The notes: generated by a model not told the origin, from the sequence alone. A stretch of 64,000 nucleotides of DNA from Stieleria magnilauensis (GCA_007753675.1 CP036432.1:6822233-6886232); one strand, 5' to 3'; numbered from the stretch's first letter, positions 35,615-45,089 are shown. Program-made: numbers and translations.

Positions 35615-38600
35615 TTATTCCGTTTCAGCCTGATCAAGATTCAGCGACAGCGGTTTCGACTTCTTGGGCGTGGTGTCGATCTCCAAGTCTTTCCAGGTCA
35701 ACGTCACGCTGGTGTTTTGTTTGGTCCCCTTAAATTTCAAGCTGTACTTGCCTTCGGGCAACGGCCCGAAATCGAAACGCTTGTCCTGACCCAGGATCGT
35801 TTTTTCTTTGCTGTTGACCGGTGCCGGGGCGGGGCTCAGGAACAACGTCCCGTTCATTCCCGCGCGCGTGTCGAGCACCCCGTGCAGCCAGCCCATCTTG
35901 ACCTTCGGCGCAACCGGCCCCCCGCCGGGTGTATCAGCCGGTGTCGGCTTTTTCACGACCGTGATCGGATACCGATTGCTGCTCTCATTACCGGCCGCGT
36001 CGATGGCGCGCACGACGACGGCGTATTCGCCGGCGACTTGGAATTTGAACTGCGACTTGCCGGCCGGCAGGACGGCGGGCGAGGCCGGTGGGTCAAAGAC
36101 GTGTTCGACTTGCTTGGTATTCGCGTTGCCGTCCTGAGTCGTGTCGAGCCCGATTTCCAGGCGTGAAATCCCCGCGGCTTTCGCCCCCAAGTCGCTGGCG
36201 GTGACGGAAAATTCCAGCGTCGCCCCGTCGTAGTAGGGGCCGCGTTGTCGCGGGGTGATGGCGATCAGATTCTTGTCCGGGGGCGTGGAATCGAGCACCG
36301 CCGTGATCGATGCGCTCTCCTGTTCAATATTGTCCAGTTTGAGCGTGGCCTCGATCGGAATGCGTTCATCGCGATAGCGGCCCTGGCTGAGTTCGACCTG
36401 GATGTCACTGACCTGGGTGGTCAGCGTGATGACGCCATCGCCGGACAGCGGGCTGGCCGTCGTGCGAATGAATCGATCGGTCTTGTAGCCGGTGAACCGA
36501 CGGCCTTCGACATCCACCGCGACCTCGGGATCGCTGGTCCGCGTCAGGAAACCGAAATCCGCCTTGATCGTGGCGATCAACTGGTCGCCGTCACCCTTGA
36601 AATAAACTTCGTTCTCCGGCCAGTGGTACGACGTCGTCGGCTGCTCGGTGTTTCCCTGCGGTCGCCGGGTCAACGCGATCGAGCCGAATTTGATCTGGTT
36701 CTTCAGCTTGGCCGCACCGATGGCGCCCGGTTGGTGCTGGACGACGTGCTGAATCGCACGCGGCCAACCGTCGACATCGAGTCGGCACCAGGTTTCTCGA
36801 TTGCGGCGAACCACGGGCACACGAAAGAACGCCTGTTTTCTGCCGGCTTGTGGATTGAGATCCACAAACAGACTGCGCGGGGGATCGCTGGTTTCGGCGC
36901 TGAAGTCCGACCACTGGTCATCCTGGACCCAACGCACGTTGACCGGCACCTTTTCCAATTGGGGCAAGGCATCGCGTGAAGCGTCGCCGTCGATGTCAAA
37001 CTCCAACTCCACGTTCACTTCGACTTCGCCGTCGTTGTAGGACACGCTGGTGGTGACGTAATCGCTCGGCGCCCACGGCTTGGCGACCAAGCAGATGATC
37101 TGATCTTTCTCGGGCATGACGTTGTCATTGGCGTCGACCAACCGACACACCAATGCCATGCCGTGACTGATGTCGGTTTGCGTGTCGCCCGGCGTCGCCG
37201 GGGCTGAAGCAGCGGCCGGGGCCGCCGCAGCATCGGTCGACGATGCCGGAGCCCGGAAGTTCAACGCGACACGCTCGCCGTCGGCGGGAATCGCCAGCGT
37301 GCTGGGGCCTTTCAAAATCTGAGTCGGCAGCAAGAATTTTTCCAAGATCCGGCCCTTCTCGTCCAAGATGCCTCCCTCGGGGCTGGCATACAGATTGGCC
37401 GCGAAATCGGGCCAGTAGGCGGCGACCGTGTCCGGCATCGGCTTGGGCAGCTTGATCAGCCAGACCTTTGCCATGCACGCCTTGCCGGATTCGTTAAACA
37501 ACTCGAATCGAAACGGCGTCTTTCGACTGTTGAAGGTCCGCAACCAGAGCCCGCCCGGCAGACTGCCTTCGTCGCTGAGCACCTCGCGGGAGCAACCGAT
37601 CCCCGGCGGCGACGAAGCGACCAGCCGCAATCGATTTTCGCGTGGCAATTCGATCGGCAGGGAATGGATGCCGACGACGCCTTCGATTTCATCGCTCACC
37701 CGATCGGCGCGGATTTGCAGTTGAAGTTTCAAATCCACTCCCCGCTCGGCCAGCGTCGCCGGGCGAATCTCCAGCGGCAGATCACGGTACGAGTCGCCGT
37801 CGATGGTGATCGCCACCGACTCTCCCGGACGACTGGTCGCCATGCCGGGGTCTTTCCACAGCACCTCGGCGCGGGGTGGCCCAAAGTCATTGGACGAGCT
37901 GCGCAGATCGGCGCTGACCAATAGCCGAACCGGTTGGTCGCGGCCGGGATCAATGCGGAGGGTCAAGTTGCGGCGGTCTTGCATCGTTTCCAATCGCAGC
38001 ACCGCCGAATCCCCCAGTTTCTGACCGCTGTCATCCAAGATCGTCACACTGGCAATACGGACGATGGGCTTGGCCGTGATGGCGTGCAAGATCGGTTGCT
38101 GGTCAGCGACGACGTTGACGCGCGGATCGATCCGCAGCGACGCCGCGAACCGGTCGGCAAACGCACCCGACTGGTCCTTTCCCTGTTCCAGGATGGCTTT
38201 CCAGCCGGCGGGATCGGTGGGACCGGCCGCGCTGTCACGCGGCTTTTCAAATTGCGCCAGGTCGGACCGATACTTCATCGTCACGTCGCGGCTGCGTTGC
38301 GACGGAGTGGGCAGGGCGAACACGACGTCGCTGAAATTGACCGTTCGCTCTTCCGTGTCGGTCGGGTCGAGCCGCGCGCTGTTGATCGCCGCCCTTAACC
38401 GTCGCCGCTGGTCGCCGGTCGGCAGCGGGCTCCGCAGCCAGGCCCAGGCGTTGCGATTCAGTTCCCAGGTGCGCGGCGGATCGTCGAGGGCAAACCCGGC
38501 CAGCAATTGATTGACAGCGCCCTCGACATTGCGATCGAACACGTTGATCGCCGAATGCAATCGAGACAGCTGGCGATCGAGTGTCCCCTGATCGGGTCGC

Positions 38601-40417
38601 TCGGCTCCATCGCCCTCAGCCAGCACCCGTTCGGCTTGCAGTGCGGCGTCGGCGATCCCCTGGTCGGGAATCGGGCCGCCGGCGATGGCCGCTTGGCGTT
38701 GGAATTCCAGCCACGACCAGAGCCGGGACCGCGCGACGGCAACGGCATGCTGCAGGGCATCGGCGGTGCGAAGTCGCCGATCGGGGCGCGTCGCGTCGCG
38801 CGCCGCCCGATGATTCAAGACCAGCCGTTTCAGTCGGCTGACAATGTCATCGGAGATGTTGTCGTTGATTCCGCCGGACGACGATTGCCCTTTGACGATT
38901 CGCTGCAGTTCCCGCAAGTCCTCAGCGACTTGCCGCGGCGTGGGGGTGGGAGACGCCGGGTCGAAATCTTTGATCTGACCGGCGAGCACCACGACCAGCA
39001 AGCGTCGCCACAGGTGCGGCGCCAGCGCGACCGGGCTGACGTCGGGTTCGCCGTCGGAACTGGCCAGGGGAATCGACTCGAATTGGTCGCGTCGGTCCCA
39101 GAACGTCATCTCGACCGCTGCGTCAGCGACATTTCCGGACGTGTTGCTGGCCGCGGACGAGTCCGCCGGCGCTGCCGATGGGTTCGCCGGTTGGTTCGAG
39201 GCGGCGGAGGGTGTCCCAGTGGTAGCGGCTGCAGGCGAGCCGTCGGTGGTTTGGCCATCGGTTGCCTGACCACCGGTTGCCTGACCGCCGGCACTGCCCG
39301 CCGCGGGCGACGCGTTTTCAGCTTTCGCCGCGTCGCCGCCTGCGGACTGCAGCACGACGGGAGTGGCTGTGATGCCGGAAGATCGTGATTGAGAAATCTT
39401 GTCGGCAAGGTCATCAGCGACCGCGCCGGAATCCTCCGGCGTTTCCTCCTCGCCGTCTTCTTCGTCCGCCGCCGGTTCGACCCGCGCGATCCAGACGTCC
39501 AAATCGCCGCGGGCCAACGCGTTCGGTTCGACGCGCCCGACACCGCCCCGCAGCAGCATCACGCGAGGGCTGTCGGTTTCGTTGTTGCGCGGCATGCGTC
39601 CGTATCGATCGGAGAAAAACGCACACAGCTCGTCGAGTTCGATTTTCAGATCCCGGTTCAGATCCGCGCCGCCCTGAATGCCGTCCAACAGCGTCTGCGT
39701 CGAAAGTGGCAAGTGAGTGTTCGCATCCCAACCGACGTTTTGCATCGGTCCGCGCGTCAGCAATACCCACAAGCGATCGGCCGACTCGCCGGGCAATTGC
39801 CGGATCGTTTCATCGAGGTGCGCAAAGACATCATCATTCCATTGACCCAACGACGGTTGGGCGGCCAGCGGTTCGGCGTCGATCACCACCAGCCGCGTGC
39901 CACCGAAGGAGCTGGACGCGACGGCCGCGAGCGGTTCCAAGATCTCCGTCAGCGGCAACAGGCCGTTGGGGGATTCCGGCGATGATCCGATCGCCAGATC
40001 GCTGCACGCCAGCGACGGTCGTTTTTCTCCGTCCAGCATCAGGTAGCCACGCAGCACGACCATCACAGTGTCGTCGGGGTCACTCAAATACTTCGACACG
40101 AGTTCGGTTTGCTGAAAGCTGCTGCGGATGACGTCACAGCTGCCACGCAAGTCGTTGGCCTGGAGCTGGGATTTCAACGCCGCACGGGCATTGGCGGCGA
40201 ACATCGGCGGCGTGACGACATCGGTGTCGTAGTCGTTGGAAACCAGAATCGTGATCAGTTGCCGATTCGGCCCCGGCAACAACAGGTACACGAACAGCAA
40301 CGTCAGAGCGATCGCGACCAGGGTCAGCAAGGCTTTGATCGTTTTCCGTTTTCCTGCCTGACCGCTATCGGCACGCCGCCACGATTGTCGCTCGCCGTAT
40401 TTGCCTGAGGTGCTCAT
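35615..40417 (-). CDS. 1600-residue membrane-anchored protein with pseudo-caspase-like domain and Ig-like C-terminus
   Basis: Start is the ATG at 40417. Residues 27-48 form one membrane helix after a basic cytoplasmic tail, so nearly all of the protein should be extracytoplasmic. Residues 52-290 resemble the caspase-like domains of planctomycete proteins: LITILVSNDYDTDVVTPPMF, the strand VMVVLRGYLM where GHG would carry the catalytic His, LVVIDAEPL where DAC would carry the Cys, and DLNRDLKIELDEL, an EF-hand-like acidic loop (252-264). Both catalytic positions appear replaced, so this is a pseudoenzyme. A disordered Ala/Thr/Gly/Gln region (about 350-430) follows, then a long beta-rich part with Ig-like segments near the end (TPPDKNLIAITPR, GEYAVVVRAIDAAGNESSN). 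It is divergent from tssK and upstream of hcp copy 2. It may replace missing envelope parts of the T6SS; inferred. Confidence 0.65.
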   Translation of the reverse strand: MSTSGKYGERQSWRRADSGQAGKRKTIKALLTLVAIALTLLFVYLLLPGPNRQLITILVSNDYDTDVVTPPMFAANARAALKSQLQANDLRGSCDVIRSSFQQTELVSKYLSDPDDTVMVVLRGYLMLDGEKRPSLACSDLAIGSSPESPNGLLPLTEILEPLAAVASSSFGGTRLVVIDAEPLAAQPSLGQWNDDVFAHLDETIRQLPGESADRLWVLLTRGPMQNVGWDANTHLPLSTQTLLDGIQGGADLNRDLKIELDELCAFFSDRYGRMPRNNETDSPRVMLLRGGVGRVEPNALARGDLDVWIARVEPAADEEDGEEETPEDSGAVADDLADKISQSRSSGITATPVVLQSAGGDAAKAENASPAAGSAGGQATGGQATDGQTTDGSPAAATTGTPSAASNQPANPSAAPADSSAASNTSGNVADAAVEMTFWDRRDQFESIPLASSDGEPDVSPVALAPHLWRRLLVVVLAGQIKDFDPASPTPTPRQVAEDLRELQRIVKGQSSSGGINDNISDDIVSRLKRLVLNHRAARDATRPDRRLRTADALQHAVAVARSRLWSWLEFQRQAAIAGGPIPDQGIADAALQAERVLAEGDGAERPDQGTLDRQLSRLHSAINVFDRNVEGAVNQLLAGFALDDPPRTWELNRNAWAWLRSPLPTGDQRRRLRAAINSARLDPTDTEERTVNFSDVVFALPTPSQRSRDVTMKYRSDLAQFEKPRDSAAGPTDPAGWKAILEQGKDQSGAFADRFAASLRIDPRVNVVADQQPILHAITAKPIVRIASVTILDDSGQKLGDSAVLRLETMQDRRNLTLRIDPGRDQPVRLLVSADLRSSSNDFGPPRAEVLWKDPGMATSRPGESVAITIDGDSYRDLPLEIRPATLAERGVDLKLQLQIRADRVSDEIEGVVGIHSLPIELPRENRLRLVASSPPGIGCSREVLSDEGSLPGGLWLRTFNSRKTPFRFELFNESGKACMAKVWLIKLPKPMPDTVAAYWPDFAANLYASPEGGILDEKGRILEKFLLPTQILKGPSTLAIPADGERVALNFRAPASSTDAAAAPAAASAPATPGDTQTDISHGMALVCRLVDANDNVMPEKDQIICLVAKPWAPSDYVTTSVSYNDGEVEVNVELEFDIDGDASRDALPQLEKVPVNVRWVQDDQWSDFSAETSDPPRSLFVDLNPQAGRKQAFFRVPVVRRNRETWCRLDVDGWPRAIQHVVQHQPGAIGAAKLKNQIKFGSIALTRRPQGNTEQPTTSYHWPENEVYFKGDGDQLIATIKADFGFLTRTSDPEVAVDVEGRRFTGYKTDRFIRTTASPLSGDGVITLTTQVSDIQVELSQGRYRDERIPIEATLKLDNIEQESASITAVLDSTPPDKNLIAITPRQRGPYYDGATLEFSVTASDLGAKAAGISRLEIGLDTTQDGNANTKQVEHVFDPPASPAVLPAGKSQFKFQVAGEYAVVVRAIDAAGNESSNRYPITVVKKPTPADTPGGGPVAPKVKMGWLHGVLDTRAGMNGTLFLSPAPAPVNSKEKTILGQDKRFDFGPLPEGKYSLKFKGTKQNTSVTLTWKDLEIDTTPKKSKPLSLNLDQAETE

Positions 40418-40599
40418 TGTGATGCGATCCAACGGAAGAAGACTGAACCCTACGGGAAAAGTTTACCTAGTGGGAACGATACCCGACACCTGCTAGAGTA
40501 TCATCGTTGAGTGGAAATGATGGCAACGATGCGATTACTGACGGCAGATTACTGACAGCCCCGGTTTCTGACAGCCACGGTGAGGAGAACACTACAGCG
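40418..40599. promoter_or_regulatory. Divergent control region between the two T6SS arms
   Basis: 182 bases separate the starts of the giant gene (-) and tssK (+). On the plus strand AAAAGTTT (40457-40464), a 10-base spacer, and AACGATAC (40475-40482) resemble the FliA-type promoter pattern TAAAGTTT-N11-GCCGATAA with one base less in the spacer. tssK has a GAGGAG ribosome binding site ending 13 bases before its ATG. The promoter call is speculative. Confidence 0.35.
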
Positions 40600-42060
40600 A
40601 TGCACAACGAGAGTGTTGCTTGGTTAGAGGGGATGTTTTTACGGCCCCATCATATGCAGGCCGCCGAACGGAGTATCGACGAGAATGCCAGACAGCACGT
40701 TGCGCTCGATCACGGGTACAACTACGGCATTCGGCAGATCAGTTTCAGCCGTGAAGCGATCGCCAACGGCCAGTTCGAATTGAGCGAATGCCAAGCCCGG
40801 CTTCGCGACGGCACCGTCATCTGGATCGACTCGGCCCAACAACCCGATCGTGTGGATTTGGGTAAGACAGGTGGATCTGTCAAGCGAAATCTGTCCGATG
40901 CGTTTGATCAGGTCGAATCGATCGACGTCTTTCTGGCCGTGCCAAAACTGCGGCTGGGACGTCCCAACACGCTGCCCGAGCGCGGCGGCCAGCATCGTTT
41001 TGTGGGGCTGCCCGGAACCGTCGCAGATGAAAACGCCGGCGGCAACGAGCAAGAGATTTCGTTGCGGACCTTGAACGTCCAGATCCTGCTGGGCACGGAC
41101 AATCTGGCCGGTTACGAAACGCTGCCGATCGCGCGGATCAAACGTTCCGGTGCCGCCGAGGCCGCGCCGGAGCTGGACAACGAATACATTCCACCGGTGC
41201 TCGGCTGTGACGCCTGGCCGGAATTAGCGCGCGATTATGTACGGGCGGTCTACGACATCATCGGTCAAAAGATCGAAGTGCTCAGCTCGCAAGTGATCAC
41301 GCGGGGCATCATGCAGGGGGCGCCCGAAGCCGGTGACATGAACCGGTTGCTGATGTTGACGGCGCTCAACTCCGGCTACGGGTCGCTGCGATCGCTGGCG
41401 TTCGCCCGTGGCGTCCACCCCCACGTCGCCTACACCGACCTCTGCCGGATTGTCGGATCGCTTTCCATTTTCCGCTCCGATCGTCGGCCCGGTGAAATCC
41501 CGCTGTACGACCATGACGATCTGGCGCGCATCTTCCGCTGGGTGCTCGAAGAGATCCGCTCACTGATCACGGAAGTCCAGGAGTACAAATTCGAGCGACG
41601 CGATTTCATCGGCGCCGGAAAAGGACAAGAAGTCCAGCTGGACCAAAAATGGATGAGCAAGGGTTGGGAATGGTACATTGGAGTGCAGCACGAGCGGATC
41701 ACGGCGGCACAGTGTCGTGAATTGCTGGAAATCGGCCGACTGGACTGGAAACTGGGCAAAAGCGAGAAGGTCGATTTCATGTTCCGCTTTCGCCAAGACG
41801 GATTGAAAATCACCGAGACAAAAGCCCCACGCGCCCTTCCGCAAGGCGACAATTGGCTGTTTTATAGCGTCAATAAAAGCGGACCGGCCTGGGAAGACCT
41901 GCGATCGGACGACTCACCGCGGTTGGGCGTCCGTTTCAAGGAAGCGTTGATTGCGAATTTGGCGACGCTGCAGGGAAAGAAGGAATTGCAAATCAACGTG
42001 GACGGAATCGAAGGCACGCTCAAACTGAGTTTGTTCGCCGTCCCCACCGCTGAAGACTGA
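40600..42060 (+). CDS. tssK: T6SS baseplate protein TssK
   Basis: 486 residues; trimeric connector between the baseplate wedge and the membrane complex. The start MHNESVAWLEGMFLRPHHMQ is the family signature; the frame to the TTG at 40507 adds a non-conserved leader and is rejected. Later blocks fit TssK: IDSAQQPDRVDLGKTG in the shell domain, ASPL-like LLMLTALNSGYGSLRSLAF, and YDHDDLARIFRWVLEEIRSLI before the C-terminal head. First gene of the right arm; 56 bases separate it from tssL. Confidence 0.93.
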   Translation: MHNESVAWLEGMFLRPHHMQAAERSIDENARQHVALDHGYNYGIRQISFSREAIANGQFELSECQARLRDGTVIWIDSAQQPDRVDLGKTGGSVKRNLSDAFDQVESIDVFLAVPKLRLGRPNTLPERGGQHRFVGLPGTVADENAGGNEQEISLRTLNVQILLGTDNLAGYETLPIARIKRSGAAEAAPELDNEYIPPVLGCDAWPELARDYVRAVYDIIGQKIEVLSSQVITRGIMQGAPEAGDMNRLLMLTALNSGYGSLRSLAFARGVHPHVAYTDLCRIVGSLSIFRSDRRPGEIPLYDHDDLARIFRWVLEEIRSLITEVQEYKFERRDFIGAGKGQEVQLDQKWMSKGWEWYIGVQHERITAAQCRELLEIGRLDWKLGKSEKVDFMFRFRQDGLKITETKAPRALPQGDNWLFYSVNKSGPAWEDLRSDDSPRLGVRFKEALIANLATLQGKKELQINVDGIEGTLKLSLFAVPTAED

Positions 42061-42116
42061 GACCGTTTGCCGCTGTTACGCTTTTCACCTTCGCCTCGGA
42101 TCAACCCTTCTCCTCC

Positions 42117-42755
42117 ATGTCGCCAGAATTCGCCGCCGCCGTTGACCCCGTCTTCATGTACGTTTCGTCCGTCGTGGATGAAATCGAGGCGAATAAGAAT
42201 CCGAGTCCGGAAGACACCAGCGCCAAGATCCGCGGCCTGCTCGACAACGCCGAAAACATGCTCGGACGGCGGCCCGATTGGGAACTGGCCAAATACGCAC
42301 TGGTCGCCTGGGTCGACGATTTGCTGATCGAAGCCGCCTGGGACGGCAGCAAGTGGTGGGAGCAGAACCGGCTGGAATTTCAAATCTTTAAAAGCACCAG
42401 CGCGTTTTCCAAGTTCTACGAGCAGAGCCAAAAGGCCACCGAGCTGCCCCAGAAGGACGCGTTGGAAGTGTTTTACGTCTGCGTCGTGCTGGGGTTTCGC
42501 GGGCTTTACGCAGACCCCGAAGCGACCGCCCAACACGAACACTTCGGCGTGCCGGCGTCGCTGGACGAATGGGCGCGACGGACCGGCATGGCCATTCAAT
42601 TGGGACAGGGCCGACCGCCGATCCTGGAACAAGGACGCCCCGGCCAAGGGGCTCCGCCGCTGGAAGGCAAGTACCTGTTGATCAGCTCGGTGATCTGTTG
42701 CGTGCTGTTGGCCGCTGTCGCCATCGGAATCGGAAAAATGTTAGTGTGGCCGTAG
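42117..42755 (+). CDS. tssL: T6SS membrane protein TssL (DotU)
   Basis: 212 residues. The cytoplasmic hook-shaped helical domain is recognised by FMYVSSVVDEIEANKN, WELAKYALVAWVDDLLIEAAWDGSKWWEQN and LPQKDALEVFYVCVVLGFRGLYAD. A single C-terminal membrane helix (LLISSVICCVLLAAVAIGIGKML) anchors it, as in canonical TssL, with no periplasmic peptidoglycan-binding extension. TssL normally binds TssK and TssM; both neighbours fit, although the TssM partner is unusual here. Confidence 0.93.
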   Translation: MSPEFAAAVDPVFMYVSSVVDEIEANKNPSPEDTSAKIRGLLDNAENMLGRRPDWELAKYALVAWVDDLLIEAAWDGSKWWEQNRLEFQIFKSTSAFSKFYEQSQKATELPQKDALEVFYVCVVLGFRGLYADPEATAQHEHFGVPASLDEWARRTGMAIQLGQGRPPILEQGRPGQGAPPLEGKYLLISSVICCVLLAAVAIGIGKMLVWP

Positions 42756-42793
42756 TGGGGAGTTGGGAGACAAGGAGACAAGGAGACAAGTAG

Positions 42794-42918
42794 GTAGGGC
42801 ATGCTGTGCATGCCGATTGTCAGATGTAGGGCATGCTGTGCATGCCGATTGTCAGATGTAGGGCATGCTGTGCATGCCAATCGTCAGAGGTAGGGCATGC
42901 GGTGCATGCCAATCGTCA
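42794..42918. repeat. Four tandem copies of a 32-bp palindrome-bearing repeat
   Basis: The unit GTAGGGCATGCTGTGCATGC plus CGATTGTCAGAT is repeated at 42794, 42826, 42858 and 42890 with a few changes in the last copies. Each unit contains GGCATGCTGTGCATGCC, a near-perfect palindrome able to form a hairpin. A GGAGACAAGGAGACAAG simple repeat stands directly before it (42766-42790). It occupies most of the 233-base gap between tssL and the tssM-like gene. Confidence 0.9.
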
Positions 42919-42988
42919 CGCACCGCGTGACCGACAAATGTTTTTGAGGTTTACTCGTTTTGATGATTGAAGATCGGAGTCGATAACG

Positions 42989-44671
42989 ATGGGCAGCGCG
43001 ATACGAAGCTTCGTCGACGCGGTCTTGTACCCGTTTCGCATGTTGGCGCAGATCCCCAGCAGCGTGATCAGTTCGCCCAAGCGGATTCTCGGCCTGTCGT
43101 TGCAGGCGCGGGCCGCCTGGCTGCTGTTCTTCGGCTTGCTGCTGGTCGCGATCATCTGGGCCATTATTCGTTTTTATACCGACCAGACCGAGCAGAAGGC
43201 GAGCTTCTACTGGCGTGAGTTGCCGGCGATCTTTTTGCTGGTCATCGCGATTCCGATCGTCGTTTGGTTCGCACTCAAGCTGTGGCTCGAAGGCGAACCG
43301 TCGGCGTTTCCCGATATCGACCGCGCCTGGGAGACGGCGTTGACCGCGATGGAGGAACAATCGATTGATCCGTCCGAGACGCCGATCTTCTTGATCGCCG
43401 GACCGGGGACGGTCGAATCGGTCAACTCCTTCATGGCGACTTCCAACACACAGTTCCCCGTGCGGGCGCCGCTGGGACCGGCTCCGATCCATGTGTTCGC
43501 CAACCAGCAGGCGATCTATGTGGTGTGCACCGAGTGTTGTCAGCTGAGCAAATTGCTCGGTTCGCCGCGTGACTCGACGATCGTTCCCGGACAAATGCCC
43601 GGCGCCCCTCAGCCGTTCCAGGCCGATCGGACGATGGACGTCAGCACGATGGGACAGAATCCCGCCGCGCTGCGTCCGCCGATGCCGCCCGCCGGCGGCA
43701 ACGCCTCGGCCTATTCGGCCGATGTTCGAAACACGATCGCCGGGCTGAACATTCCCGTGCCGCCCCAAAACCAGGGCGCCGACATGCGGGGCACGATGAT
43801 GGTCGGTGACCTGTCCGGCGGCGTGAAAAACCCGATGCAACCGCAAGGCGGTGGAATCGCCAGCGCGATCCTGACGCCCAGCGACGCCAGTCTGGCGACG
43901 GCGCGGCTCGCTTACCTGTGTCGGCTGTTTCGCCGCTTGCGCGATCCACTGTGCCCGATCAATGGCGTCATCGTCTCGACACCGTTCCGGTTCCTGGCCG
44001 ACGGATCACAAGACATCGTCAACCAGATCTTGATCGCATTGAAAGCCGATTTGGCGTGCCTGCGCGGGTCGTTGCGGATTCGCTGCAGTGTCACCCACGT
44101 CGTCGATTCGATGGAAATGGAAACCGGGTTCCGCGAACTGGTCCGACGCGTCGGCGCCGAACGGTCGTCGGTGCAACGATTCGGCAAGGGATACGGATTG
44201 TGGAACCTGCCGACGGCGCCGCAGCTGGATGCCGTCGTCAAACATGCCTGCGGGGCATTTGAGGATTGGTCGTACTTGCTATTTCGCGAAGGCGACGGGC
44301 TGAGCAAACCCGGCAACCGTCATCTGTATTCGCTGCTGTGCCGGATCCGGTCGACGTTTCAACCCCGTTTGGCGCACTTGATCAAATCGGCCTACGCCAT
44401 CAACTCCGCCGGCCCGCATCTCAGTGACGGCGAACCGCTGCTGTTCAGCGGTTGTTACTTCGTCGCCACCGGCGCGATGCCGGACCGCCAAGCGTTTCTG
44501 GCCAGCGTGTTCAAAAAGGCGACCAACGAAGAAGAGGAATTGGAATGGGGCAGCGAAGCGCTCGCCGAGGAAGATCGGATGCAGACCGGGGTTCGCATCC
44601 TGATGGTGATCAACGGCGTCCTCGTGGCGACGATCGTGGGGCTGTTGATTTGGTACTTTAACGCGGAGTGA
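42989..44671 (+). CDS. Short TssM-like membrane protein with degenerate P-loop
   Basis: 560 residues against about 1100-1300 for usual TssM. Two N-terminal membrane helices (43-63 and 79-98) are followed by a domain that lines up with the TssM GTPase-like region: TPIFLIAGPGTVESVNSFMATSNTQFP stands where other TssM have GPPGSGKTTLLxxSGLxFP (residues 132-158). The Gly-Lys-Ser/Thr of the P-loop is gone, so nucleotide binding is unlikely. The middle is a Gly/Pro/Met-rich linker (about 205-300), then a conserved helical domain and a third membrane helix at the C-terminus (537-557). The large periplasmic part of TssM is missing. Position after tssL supports a TssM role. Call by eye; homology limited to the N-terminal third. 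Confidence 0.65.
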   Translation: MGSAIRSFVDAVLYPFRMLAQIPSSVISSPKRILGLSLQARAAWLLFFGLLLVAIIWAIIRFYTDQTEQKASFYWRELPAIFLLVIAIPIVVWFALKLWLEGEPSAFPDIDRAWETALTAMEEQSIDPSETPIFLIAGPGTVESVNSFMATSNTQFPVRAPLGPAPIHVFANQQAIYVVCTECCQLSKLLGSPRDSTIVPGQMPGAPQPFQADRTMDVSTMGQNPAALRPPMPPAGGNASAYSADVRNTIAGLNIPVPPQNQGADMRGTMMVGDLSGGVKNPMQPQGGGIASAILTPSDASLATARLAYLCRLFRRLRDPLCPINGVIVSTPFRFLADGSQDIVNQILIALKADLACLRGSLRIRCSVTHVVDSMEMETGFRELVRRVGAERSSVQRFGKGYGLWNLPTAPQLDAVVKHACGAFEDWSYLLFREGDGLSKPGNRHLYSLLCRIRSTFQPRLAHLIKSAYAINSAGPHLSDGEPLLFSGCYFVATGAMPDRQAFLASVFKKATNEEEELEWGSEALAEEDRMQTGVRILMVINGVLVATIVGLLIWYFNAE

Positions 44672-44681
44672 ATGTGGTCCG

Positions 44682-45089
44682 ATGCCTGCCCAGCCCTCCC
44701 CGTCGCGCCAGACTTACACGCAATATCGCGAGGCCGACGACGCATCGGGTGTCGCCCCGGATGGCGAGCGATCGACCGACGCCACCGCTACCAGCCAAAG
44801 CCAACGTTTGCTGCAAGAGGTGTTGGGGGAGACGCTGATTCGGCATCAAGAGAATTCGGATCAGTTGCTGGATGTGCTTCGCGCTGAGAAGGTTCGGCAT
44901 GAGAACGCCCCGTGTGACGAGGCGTTGTTTGTGTCGATCGCCACCGCGGTTCTGCGACATCGGCTGGGGCCGCGGTCACGGCAGCTGCCCGCCGACCTGT
45001 ATGATGAAGTCGGCCGGGCGTTGTGGACCAATGACTACAGCCGCGGCCGGATCGAGCGATTTTGGAATTCTTTAGGAGCGGAACCGTGA
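44682..45089 (+). CDS. Small cytoplasmic protein coupled to the sigma factor, unknown
   Basis: 135 residues. After a 40-residue Gln/Thr/Ser/Ala-rich leader comes a helical part (LLQEVLGETLIRHQENSDQLL, then PCDEALFVSIATAVLRHRLG and LPADLYDEVGRALWTND). No membrane helix, no recognised domain. It begins ten bases after the tssM-like gene, and its TGA overlaps the GTG of the sigma factor gene, so the two are translated together at matched levels. Such coupling would suit an anti-sigma or partner protein, but there is no sequence support for that beyond gene order. Confidence 0.6.
   Translation: MPAQPSPSRQTYTQYREADDASGVAPDGERSTDATATSQSQRLLQEVLGETLIRHQENSDQLLDVLRAEKVRHENAPCDEALFVSIATAVLRHRLGPRSRQLPADLYDEVGRALWTNDYSRGRIERFWNSLGAEP

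Noticed and set aside
42884-43846. 320-residue minus-strand frame
   Set aside because: Antisense to the tssM-like gene and composed of Arg/His/Gln-rich reversed codons.
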